Part shown: one piece after another, positions 1 through 11,371 of the stretch
How the letters are laid out: each line of letters opens with the position of its first letter
Position numbering within the stretch: position 1 is the stretch's first letter
NCBI GenBank assembly: GCA_033807695.1
Contig: CM066304.1
Coordinates: 3,038,001 to 3,102,000 of the forward strand
DNA: 64,000 nucleotides
Source of the DNA: Daedaleopsis sinensis
Taxonomy: Eukaryota; Basidiomycota; Agaricomycetes; Polyporales; Polyporaceae
Direction: 5' to 3'
The notes under the pieces: generated by a model
The model's database searches: none
What the model was told of the DNA's origin: nothing
What the model saw: the letters and a program-made list of their open reading frames with translations, nothing else
Program-made: the position numbers and the translations under genes

Positions 1-3000
1 AGTGTGGTCGCGACTGGACTTATTAGAAACTCAAGGCCGGAAAGAGCAGGGGCGCACCGTGTCAGCAGAGGGTTCGAGTGACATTCAACCTCTGGCGACG
101 GACGCGTGACTACACTGGCCCGCGGCCTGAGGCCTGAGCCATGGTCCGTGCTCCCGACCGGCAATGGAGGGGTACGAAGACGGAATCTGCGACTGCGGTA
201 TCGCAGGCGCAGAACGTTTCATCTCCACTGTGTGCGCAGTCGCGTACGTACGTGTCAGACGAACATTGGCCCGAGGCGAACCTACGGCGCAGAGTTTGAA
301 CGTTGAACGTTGACCGCGCCGAACGTCGACAGTGAAGGTTGAACTCCCGCGAGGGTGTTAGCACGGCGTCGAGAGGGCCAACCAGGTCCCACACGCACCC
401 TTACTCATCGGCGCGCGATCATGCTCCCGCGCGAGCTCGCCTGGAGTTTGAATTCAGGTGCGAGCCGAAGGGCGCGGCCGCTCCGGCCGAACGGTCTGTC
501 GCGCGGGCGCGCCAGCGTACCGTGGCCGAGCGCGAGGACAGCGCGCACGCGCCCGAGTCTGCTCGAGGACGGTTTCGTGTCCGCGTAGGGAGTACGGGGC
601 TACAGCGGGCCGATCGCCATGCACCAAGTGCAGCGTGCCAGCTCGGGCCTCGCGGTCCACGTCCACGCACGCGATTAACGTCTTCGCGATACGCTGTCCG
701 CGTGCCAGCAACGTACATACGACGCAGTGCACGGCGGAGCCGGATCCGGATCCGGCGCAGGCAGTCTGCAGCCTGCCGGAGAGCGAGGAGGACGAGGAGA
801 CAGCAGGCGGACGTGGAGGTGTGCGGGGAGGGCGATCGGGGAACGTGCGCGCGGGCGCGCGATAATGGTTCTTGCCTGTCCGCCACACCCGTGTGGTCAC
901 CGTGAACGGTTCGGCAGATGCGAGGATGGATTGGAAGACAGACATGTCCGTGCCGGCCGAACTGGCAGTGAGCAGCGGACAGTGAGCAGTGAGGCTTTGA
1001 AGCTCCGAAGGTGGGCTGCGAGTTGCGGTTGCGAGAGATGGAGTGTGCGACCTAGACACGTGTACGGGGACGCGGGGGGCGCGAAAAGCAGGGCGGAGAA
1101 GAGAAGGCCGGGAGTGGGGGAAGCGGGGAAGCGGGGAAGTGGGGAGAGGGAAGGTGATACCTACCACGGAAGAAGGTCCTCGCGAGCCCGCGGTGCATGC
1201 CAGGCGCGAGCGGGAAGCAAGGAAGACAGCGCAAATATTCCTGGAAAAAAGCGCAGCGTGGCTGGACAGCGCGACACGGACGTGTAGTAGACGGAGGACC
1301 CCGTAGCACGCGTGCGGTCGGGTGCCCCCAGTGCTGGTGCGATGTCGCAGGCCGAGACGGGGACGAGGAAGAGGAGGCAGCTATCTCAGGCAGCTATCTC
1401 GGGCACAATTCTCAGTCTGGCCGTCGAAATTCCCCGGATCAGGCTCGTCCGTAAGATCGCTGTGTCGACAGCTTCTTTTTCACGCTGCGCTACACCCGGA
1501 TACGCGCCGCCCCGAGTGCTGAAGCTGCCAAATTGAACCGTCTCGAGACTCGCTGCGATGCGCGAAGGCTGGACGAGTACTGTCGTGGCCAGCCAAGGAC
1601 GTCTGGATGCCGGAGCTCTGGAGGGTCATCGGCATATGCGATAGCCCCCAGACCGGGTACCGGAGGGTGGCGCGCCATGGGAGATGCCCCGGCGGGAAGT
1701 CAAACAGAAGAGGCGGCGGCTGGCTTGATATCAGATAGAAGTCGCTTTGACACGATAGGGGAGTGGGGGACGCCGCTCCGGAAAGTACTCTGCGTGGGTG
1801 CAGAGTACGACCACCGTGAGTTGGCGTGAGCGCAGATGCGCGGAGATACGAGCTGCATCTGGACGGGTGTGATGCAACCCACGACGTGCTCTGGAGGTCA
1901 CGGACGCTGTACGGTGTGTGGTTGGGGGAGCTGGATTCGGATAGATACTGTGTGACTTCTGAATGGGGTTAACAAAAACTTCGAGCGTGTGATGAATATC
2001 GATTGCTTCAGGGTGCCAGGTCGGACTTGGAACAGGGTGGTCGACGATGTCATGTCGTACGCGGCCGCGCATGCACTCTGGCGTACATACCGTCTCAGCA
2101 CCCTCTGCGGAGATAGCCTCCAATAATCAACATAAGTACGCTTACCATGCCATCTGACCGCCACGCCAGGGTGATTGTGATGGGACACAGCACGCGGGCT
2201 GCAAGCAAGCGACTTCTACCATATCCGTGCAGTACAACCCGAGCCTCCGCAGTCCACAATTGTGGCACACGGAACTGAAGCGAGAGAGTGTGTGAGCGGC
2301 ACGAGACAAGGTAGGGCGCAAGATGACCTGTCAAACAGACGCACAGTCAAAGTTATTGTGTCCGAAGAGTGACAGCGGAGCCTACGCACTTACGTCTTCC
2401 CATCCAGACTCGAGGAAGCACTGTTGCACGTCTCGGCACGTTGAGAACTTGAAAAGTTACAGATGGTGTGTGCATCCGTCGAAGCGTGTCGGAGAGCGAA
2501 ATGGTTCGACTTCGAAAGCACACCGGCGCACCTGGCCTGATGCAGATCATCATCGCATTGGCTAGTATCGGCCTTGACGCATTCGTCTCACGTGGTTGTG
2601 CGAGGGTCAACCATTAGGCTTTGGGAAGACAATCGCAACGCTGTGAAAGCATGCTGAGAAGACCCCGACCGAGTACTTACTATGATGCATCTACGATATC
2701 CTTGGGAACTCGGATGAGTAGAAGGTCGGATTCACGTAAGAGTGGCGAAAGATGTGTGATAGACTGCGCAGAATAATTGGTATGAACGGGTGAGAGACGC
2801 AATTTGGAAGGACCCTCGATGGTCTCCGCTACGCAGACTGGATTGAAGGGCCCACCGGGACGGTCCTACGTGATTCGAATGATCCCGGAGTATTCTGAGT
2901 TTCTGACAGACTCATGCAGGGTGAGCATGCTGCAACACTGCTGGTACATGTAGCTATGAGTATGGGTAGTTCTAGCAACATATCCATACCTTGAAATTTG

Positions 3001-6000
3001 TAGAACGTTGACCGTTGACAGCATGTCCTCGCTGAGAACACATGGTGGCGGAATCCGAGCACGATAACAGCCGCCATCAGTTATTGCGGCCGCGTTATTC
3101 TTTGTTTCGGGTAGTGAGCCGGAGCGAGGTCGGGAAGGAGTTGGAAGGGTTTGTGAACGGTCAGGGTCCTCCAGGGTCCTCCTCAGGACTCACGGGAGCG
3201 ATGGGAACTGTCAGATAAGTATGATATTCGCTTGGAGGAGGTGGTTGAGCTGTGGCGGACTGACATGCTCATCGCTCAGGATGGTAATATTAAAAACGCT
3301 CGCAAGCGCCCGAGCCAGCAGTCGGGATCTGCGCCCTGTAAGCTTCCAATCTGATTTCGAGAAACGGATGAGATCACGTTTCATGGAAGGAGGACTCCTT
3401 CTGGAATCTGTCTTCCACGCCCCGACGCCGTGGCTTCGCTTGTTGCTGCTCGGCTCCATTTTCAACGCCAGCTCATTCACTCCGTCCAGATCCGGATTCG
3501 GCCAGATTCCACTTGCCCGCTCTTCGACTCCGTCTGCTGACTGTACTTGCATTCCGACTCCCATCTACTGCCGACTTCATCTTGCATTCGAGCTGAGCGC
3601 TGAATAATGGCCTGGATGACAACTTTCAGTCTTGTTCTATGCCGGTGTAAGTATCTGAGCACAAATAACCTGTTTGGAAACTTCATAGCGTTGAACATCA
3701 GCTTCACCAGCAGCAACGCGACATACGTCGTAGCCACCGCTCCATGCCGTCTGTCGCACCCTGCGCCCGCTTGACCGGTGGCACCGTTTGACATAACACA
3801 TACACGGTGTAAGAAATACTGACATTCGACGTTTGTAGTTGTCTGGAAAATATGAGCTCCGCTCGGCGCTTTACTGTCCATGTTGTGCCTCTTCTCCTTG
3901 ACCGGCTCTGCGAAGAATCAGAGAACAGTGGTCAAGCTCGTCGAACCCCAGAACCCATCACCTTGCTCCCTGCACGCAGTATGCATTGCCCTTGGCCACC
4001 ACATGTCTTAGGGATCATAACCCGCACATCCACTCCGAGTGAGCAGTCAAGTCAGTCATCAGGACGCACGCTCACGCTATCAACATTTCAACCGCAACGA
4101 GTACCGAGCGTGAGGACAAGAGCAACACTTATGGAACTGGTCGCTAGTAAGTAAGTATACCTCCTTTTGTTCTCCTCAGTCTGTGGCGTTTTGGTCCCGT
4201 CGAACGTGATTACTGACATGTTCAATATATCACGGCTTAGACTTTCGTGGATTAGCACCGCAGCTTTCCGCGCACTCGAGTCTCGACGCCGCCCACCACC
4301 GTCACGTCCGCCCAGGTCCGCCCTCGGCTCGCCCGCCCGCCTCTCGGACCTCTCGCTATCCGCGCCCCATGTACTCATGCAGGATGACCGCATTATCTGG
4401 CCGCACATCTGCTCATTGCTTGCCGCAATCCAGATGAGACGGATCGTGCAATCGGCAGCGCGAGCCTCGAGGTACGCATCTTGAACTTCGTCCCTCAGTC
4501 TGTGTGCCTCAGTCACCAGTGTCCTGACTTCTGACACTCTCAATGAACATGCCTCTGAATCTGTGGCACTATTCTAGCTCCGAGACGTCCACCACACAGT
4601 CCGCATCTCCACCCGGCGCCGACGCTGCCTCACGGCCCACGGCCCCAGCCGCTATCCGCTATCCAGCGTTTGGCACGCAGTCACGGGTGCAGCGTCCCCC
4701 GCAGCCGCCCCCGCGCAGCCGTCAATCTCAATCTCGGGACCACTTCACCGTATCCGACACGGAGCTGGCTGCTGAAGCCGGAGGCCTGAAAGCGGAGGCA
4801 TTCCGGTCCTCAGGCCTCAGGCCTCAGGGCCCGGAGCGATGTGCGAGGCGCGAAACTCCAGCCTCAGGGTCTTATTGCATATCGGCGCGGCACTGAAGGT
4901 TGTCGACGCCAGTGATGGCCCGGCCCGGCACGCAGGTGCGCCCCTTCCTCTGAGTCTTCGTCCAGGCCGCCTGATAGTGACGCCCCCTTCTTCTTGGCCT
5001 CGGCCCCTTTGGGGCTAAGTAGATCCGCTCGAGCGCAATTGAGCGGGCGGAGTCATGCCTGACGCTTGGAGCTCTAGCCTCTAGAATCGCGAGTCGCGAC
5101 GTACACGAGGCGCACACGTACGGGGCGGGCCTGAGCCTTGGGGGACTCGGGGGTTGGGTGGACCGCGGAAGAGCGCGACGGCGCAGAAAGGCTCCTCTGC
5201 GCCAACCTCACACACGGCACAGGAACACACGATGTCGAACGCTCCGCTTTGGATTGGACTATCAAATGCGCGTGTCTGCAGATCGCAACCCTCGATCCGA
5301 CAATCGACTGTTGGCCGCGAAACACGCCTCCGTGAGTGCGCTCTTTCCGTGATCAGGCTCAGCTTCCCCCGTTCTCGCGCACACATGCTGGACGCAGCTC
5401 TCCGTACTCGTATCTTCCGCTATTCACTCTCACGATCTCCCGGTGGACCCCAGACCCAGAGCCAGCGGATCGCCGCTACAGTGACAGTGACAGCGTCGCT
5501 CGGCCGGGCTTGCACCGAGCCAGAAATCGCCTCTCGACGCCCGTGCACCACACGGGGCTCGCTCCTACGCCCGACCGCTACCCAGGATTCCAATGTCTAA
5601 TGCATATCGGCGAACCTTGCAATTAATCCTCAGCCCACAGCCCATAGCCCATCGAACCGCGGCCGCTCCAGGGGCCGCCCTCGAGCTTCGACTCCCACGT
5701 TCATAACCACCACGACACGACATCCACCACCACCACCACCACCACCACCACTACTCCCGGGCCACTACCGCGGCGCGCGTCCGTGGGCTGGAGGCTGTAC
5801 GGTCTCTGCGGCCCCCCTTTCTCCCTGGGCCCATTCAGCCTCAGCTCGACCCTGTTCCCGATCCCGTTTCCGTTTCCGTTCCCGCGCCAGGGCGATGGAG
5901 AGGGCCCGAGCGTCCACGGAGGGATAGAGTTCGCGTTCCACGTCCGCGCCGGGCCCGCGCAGGCGTACGCATGTCCAGGCCCTGGGCAGCGGACCACTGG

Positions 6001-7680
6001 CAGGACGCATGTGCCGACGCCCACACACCGCACGCCCGCTCAGAGCCCGCTCCGGGTCTCGGACTAGCTAGTGCCACCGGGCCCGACTGCAGACAGAGCG
6101 GAGGGCCGCGGAGAAGGGGCGGGATGGCAGATGCGGACGCGGACTTGGGCGTGGATGGAACTCTATTTCGTTCCCCCACCCGCTGCTGGACGCCGGACGC
6201 TTGAGGAGGCCAGACGCGCCTCGGCAATAGATCATCGTCCTCGTTCTCCGGCCCCAAACCGCCGCACTGTGCACTGTGCACTGCGCACTCGTGTTCCCGC
6301 GGAACGTGCGCGCGCACACGGACGCTGGACTGACGACTGTTCGACGCAGCTACGGATAGAGATTCAAGTGCACACCGTGAAGGTCGGGCCCCGCCCTCTC
6401 ATTCGGCCGTCAACAGGCATTCGCATTCACCGATGTACGTGGAAGCTCCGCGATTCACATTTCCTGGCACTTTTGTCTTCCTTCGACGTCCAGTACGGGC
6501 CCGGGTCGCAGGGCACGGCCCACCGCGGCCCTCACCGCCGTCATGGCTTCAAGTTGCACCGTGCACTATGCACGATTTGACAGAAAGCTAGCGAGCGCTC
6601 TTCTGTGGGCGGAGAATGCGCTGGGACAGTCTGAGCAGGCCCACTCAGGCCTCAGCCCTTCGCACTCCGTCCGTGGCACAGGCCACGGCGGCTTGACCGC
6701 AACGATATCGATCCCTCGGTCCATCCTACCCATTCCCGCTGAGCTGCCCTCGCTGCCTCGCTGCATCGGTGCTTAACGAGGCCCCTCAGAACCTTCCCGA
6801 CGTCCTTGCGAGCGATCGCAAATGGCCGCCGCGATCGCACGGCACACAACGACCCGCTGCAGACCCGTACGCAAACACTCGATCTACGTCCACCCGCGCA
6901 TCGGCGAATCCTTCAGCAGCGTCCGTGTCTGCGCCCCTTCTCATTAATCATTGCTCAAGCGCGGATGCTCCACTGAGTCGCACTGCCATGCCGTGTTTGC
7001 TGCAGGCTTGAACGCTATCGAATGCACACACGCCACGACGCCGATACTTCACTGATCGACCGATCGACACTCCCAAGTACTGGAACTGGCAGCAGCACAC
7101 ACACCTTACACTGTACCACACGGCGGGCAAGGCTCGGTGCGTGCGCGCATATTCCACAGTGTCCGCCCGCTTCAGAATGTGAGCCAGAGTCTAGACAAAC
7201 GGCCGCATCGGCTGTGACTCCCAGTCATCCCAGGGTCCCGGAATCCTAAACTGGCATGGTCACGGTCAAGGATCCCCCGGAGTCCCCCGTGGGTGAGCTG
7301 TCTGCCAGACTGGACTTTGGACTGGGTATGAGCAACATTCGGCGTCCGATGGACCAGCTGCATGTGTGCCACCCTATGCTGAGCTAACACGCTCACTTAA
7401 ATGGCGGTCAGGCCGTGGATCCAGTTTACACCCCAAAGAAGTTGAAGCTTGAATGCAATGCCAGCGAGCCTGAGACCGCTACTAACCTCATCCATCGGTC
7501 GCACAGTACTTGGGCGATTGTCCTGGCCGTGTAGCCGGGCCTCAATCATTCAATGCGACTCCGGTCTGGACACACGAACCCACTGGACTATAGAGTTCCC
7601 TCTTGGAAGGTGCAACATCCGGGACCGTGAGGAATCAAGTAGTTATCAATAGGTACATTTACATGAATCGGTCTCTTTAT
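1..7680. other. Gene-poor stretch, duplication copy 1
   Basis: I see no gene I can support. Many open frames exist on both strands because the DNA is GC-rich, but they overlap antisense, lack recognisable domains and have no convincing splice pattern. Visible landmarks are iterated GTTGAAC motifs near 293-313, GC-rich sequence at 430-1,100, and a (CAC)n microsatellite at about 5,725-5,753. The matching part of copy 2 is 32,482-40,133. Confidence 0.6.
5725..5753 (+). repeat. (CAC)n microsatellite, copy 1
   Basis: About nine perfect CAC triplets in non-coding DNA. The run has the same length in copy 2 (about 38,188-38,216), which argues for little divergence between the copies here. Confidence 0.85.
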
Positions 7681-7763
7681 GGCCTGGTGGTCTAGTAGTA
7701 TGATTCCTTCTTAGGGCTGTTAGCATTTGGAGGAGGTCCCGGGTTCAATTCCCGGCCAGGCCC
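7681..7763 (+). tRNA. tRNA-Pro (anticodon AGG) with a short intron
   Basis: An 83 nt cloverleaf can be drawn: acceptor stem GGCCTGG/CCAGGCC, a D-arm beginning GTCTAGTAG with the eukaryotic A-box pattern, an anticodon stem CCTTC/GGAGG with one G-U pair, anticodon AGG after TT, variable loop AGGTC and a T-arm CCGGG-TTCAATT-CCCGG that supplies the B box. The anticodon loop is 18 nt, so an intron of about 11 nt (CTGTTAGCATT) is inferred just 3' of position 37, the standard eukaryotic site. It decodes CCU/CCC proline codons. An oligo-T terminator follows. Copy 2 carries an identical gene. Confidence 0.92.
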
Positions 7764-7780
7764 GTAAGAGTGGGACAGTG

Positions 7781-7784
7781 TTTT
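7781..7784 (+). terminator. RNA polymerase III terminator of tRNA-Pro, copy 1
   Basis: A TTTT run lies 18 nt past the discriminator base of the tRNA, followed by a second TTTT after one C, the usual pol III stop signal. Confidence 0.7.
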
Positions 7785-10700
7785 CTTTTGCTCAAAACTT
7801 ATCGCCAGGGAACATCGACAACAGTTTCCTCTGTTTGCGAGGGTTGTCCAGCATAAGTACCTGTTGGGGAGGACCACGCGTGGGATGACTTGAACTCGAT
7901 AACTGTATTGATATGCGACTTGCTCCTCAGGGCGCTACATCGCCTTGTGCCACAGCTTGCGCTCTGCCCACCAACAACATTTTCCTCGAAAGACTGAGCA
8001 TGCGCACGAGAGCCAGTGGCGTTTCAACCAGCTGGTGCGTTTCGTAAATTTTGGCAAGCAGGCATGCCATGTACTGTTAATATGATCACCCGTTGGCAGT
8101 CACGTTGTGCCAAAGTCTTTGTGGGTACTTCTGACACTTATTGCTCTGCGTCCGCCAGGCGGAGGAGAGATATCTATGTCGTACATTCACAAAAAGGTAT
8201 AGGCTGTAGTAAGCTCGACAGCAGATCGACTCCGAGGTGCTATACCTTACCTACGATCTTCTCAGTTTGAATAGGCGACGCCCAAAGCTCAACCGTTGCT
8301 GGCATGTCTTCAGTCATACACGTTTATATCATGCAACGGCCCTCAACTCCTCCTTATTCACCAACCTTGGCGAGTCCTGGGACCAGAGCTGCAATATCAC
8401 GCACACGTCGCAGGCTACGCGAAGTACTAGTCCGAGTCTGCCGCCAGAAGATGTGGATTGACTCGGATATCCCGCGACGATTCTGAATAGCCTCCTCGAC
8501 TTCCGATTCAAAGATCGCAAGGAGCACCCTCACGGACACGTTCCGTCCCGCGACGCGTTTCCCCGCATGCGCACCGTAGACTTCCTTCTGGTCGACCGTC
8601 GCCATGCCTATTCGATCAGGACCGGACCATGCTCGACGACTATGTCCGACCCGAGGATTCTAGGACCGCATGGTAGGCAGTGGTCGTGGACTGCATGCTG
8701 CACTTCTCTCGCAGTCGCAGCTCGGGTCGGACGCCGTCAAGCTTTTGGGTCCCCAGTGCATCCGGGCGTACCATACGGAAGGTAGGGCGGGGTCGTATTG
8801 ATGAGCGCGCCCTCGGGACCTGCGATAGAATTGCATGCCCAAGGGTAGGACATTCCAAGCTAGCAAGTGTTCGGACCTTTGGAGCTGTCATCGTACTCAC
8901 CCCAGATATCCCAGACCTCTAAGGAGCCGCTAACGGTCGGGAGACCGTGCCCGTGCTCTAGGATTGCGGCAATGCCGAATGGACTTTCGATTATCTTCAA
9001 GCTCGACCGATCACCCGTGTGGACTCCGCCTTCCCGAGTACCATCTCAGTCATACAACCCGCCGTATAATATATCCTTTGGTGGACAAGCGTAATCCGTG
9101 ACGCAAAAGACGGAGGGCGGCACTGGCAGTGACTATGGTTCGTCGGTCAACGCTGACCTGGACAGCGATGTCACAGCTTAGACCTCAAGGCTTCGCGTTC
9201 ATAACACGGAAATGGCAGGGGCAAGATGCAGTCGCCCGGAGGCTGAGAGCATCCACTGGATGTTTTCCATCATGGCGCACAGTGAACCAGGCTCCATGTC
9301 CCGGCTCTCATGGATTGGAAGTGGAACACCTGAGCTCCGACGCGACGGAGCGGACAGATTAACGCCTCTCCGCAGCGGCGCAGGAGAATAGCGAGACACT
9401 GTCAGTTCGTCAAGGACACGCACCATCTGGACACACATCTGGACAGCCCATGCGGCATGCGCTTTTCGACTCAAGGGAACTTACTATGCTATACGAGAAT
9501 CTCAAGCACAGCACAAATGCTCACCGCCCGTGGTTCAGAACAATCACATTCGAGAAACATTGCCCCCTCCGGATAGGCAAGTCTGACTAAATCCTCGTCC
9601 ACTGGCAAAGATCTATCACTGACCAGCCGGGCCTAGGACACGTACACTACGCAGTATCATCCTCGCGCGAGGCTGTCCGGCAGCCCACAGCTCTCAGAAG
9701 CCACCCTCCGAGTCCTTGCGCGGATGTTCACCAAGTGCTACACACGTTCATCGCAGGCGAACACAGTCAAATTGACTCGACGCACCAGTCCGCAGGGCGA
9801 CCCAGGCTCACCTGAGCCCCGAGTCAATCAAGCTTCAAGCTTCAAGTCTTGCCGTTCCGGAAGACCGCGGGGCGAACGACGTCGACGCTCCAAGTTTTCT
9901 CTGCGTCGCTGTACTGTGCGCCGCGCCATCGATATCGCACGTCAAGCTGCATACACTTATGCGCACTGTGCAGCCGACAGGCCTCTAGCCTTCAAGTTAG
10001 GCAACCCGACAACCTACCACTGCCAGAACAGCAGCCGGGGCGGCCTGCACCCCAACAAGCAAGTATCAGCTGCAGAGCAACTAAGTAAGTATACCGCACA
10101 CGGGGCCGGTATGTAACATCCAATCTGCAATCTTCAATCTTCGTGCACGGCTGTAATAGCCACTAGAACACCGAGTCCCGACTCCGATGAGGACATGGCT
10201 GGGGCACTGACCCGGCGGAGTGATGATGGGCACGGCGGACTGGTATCTGGTACGTGATTGGGACGTCGACTCGCGGGATGGCAGGGCTCACCGCCGACTC
10301 CGACACCCCACATCTAGATGGCCGAGCCCAATACATGTAGTACGTATGCATGTACAGAAGGAAGGGGCCACGATGCATATGCATGATGCATGCCGTGCCA
10401 GTGACAGCCCAGGCCCAATATTCAATATCAATATATTCAATGCCGACTTGGGGGACTCGCGATAGGGTGCACCAGTGGCAAGTACTAGAAAGGTTACTCG
10501 CGCAACGGGTCATCGAGCACGACCGCAAGTGCATTCAAATTGTCAGCGAGCCACGATCCTCGCTCCAACCTGATGATTCAATATTGATCCGCGCCCCCCG
10601 AGCCCCAGCCCCAGGCCACATCCATGATCTACGTCGACGGTCGTGCGCAGCCAGGCGGACTCGTCCACCGCGTCAGTCCGACGGCGACAGTCGCTGTGGC

Positions 10701-11371
10701 AAGCCCAGGCCTAGAAACGTGCAATTGTGCAGAATGAACAGAACAACAGCAAAAAAACATTTATAGATCATTGCAAATATTGGGCCGTAAATATCTGAAG
10801 CAGATGCACTAGTTAGCATAATGATATAGTGGCTGCGTCGCAGCGCAGCGCTGCGCAGCCCTAGGTCCTAGGATACCATGACGTACTCGTCGATATCCGT
10901 ATACGTACGCGTGACGACCGTCCGAGCACGAATACATATTCTCATAGTGCAGTTCGTGGCTAGCGGCGAAGGGTCCGCGAAGTCCGAGGGCGAGGGAATG
11001 CGGGATTGTTGGGGCAACGTTAACGCATGCGCAAGCAGGGAAGTTCGATTGTGCGTGATCATGAGAATGAGAAGCTAGCTAACTACAGTACTACGTGCGT
11101 GTGTGTGTATGTATGGATAGTGATACAGCGTCCGTCGTCGCTACGCACCGTGCACAGGGGGGACATCGCCGCGAGCGTGTTCGCGAGGAGGCCCGGTATA
11201 GCAGGGAGGAAGGGGCAGGGAGGAAGAAGCAGAGATACGAGTACGGGTACGAGTACGGGTACGGATAGGGTAGGGTAGGATAGGGAAGGAAAGCAAGGGG
11301 ATATAGACCACGGCCACAACACTCCGCCGCATCAGGTCAGGAGGTCAGGAGCCAAAGCGCCATGAGCCGCC
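7785..11371. other. Gene-poor stretch, duplication copy 1
   Basis: No intact gene is visible. It holds one probable coding remnant on the minus strand (8,860-9,102), palindromes (GCGCAGCGCTGCGC at about 10,844, then CCTAGG-T-CCTAGG at about 10,860) and a short array of TACGAG/TACGGG units near 11,233-11,265 that is one unit shorter in copy 2. The TAGGG run at 11,268-11,290 is not a telomere array. Confidence 0.5.
8860..9102 (-). pseudogene. Remnant of an unidentified coding exon
   Basis: Read on the minus strand from 9,102, one frame looks like genuine protein: a stretch starting TDYACPPKD, an internal TGA, then about 60 residues including FGIAAILEHGHG and SGSLEVWDIWG, followed at once by a good 5' splice site (GTGAGT). 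Codon choice is C/G-ending, as in the real genes here. The same TGA is present in copy 2 (41,334-41,576), so the break predates the duplication. Farther along the strand, an open frame from 8,605 to 8,354 could be another exon. I cannot name the family. A coincidental open frame is the alternative. Confidence 0.3.

Noticed and set aside
454..1167. Long minus-strand frame of 237 codons (and its partner in copy 2)
   Set aside because: Low-complexity Arg/Pro/Ser sequence in GC-rich DNA, overlapped by open frames on both strands. Copy differences include non-triplet indels.
11268..11290. TAGGG-like run suggestive of telomere repeats
   Set aside because: Units are irregular (TAGGG, TAGGA) and very few. 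It lies between ordinary sequences, so it is a simple repeat.
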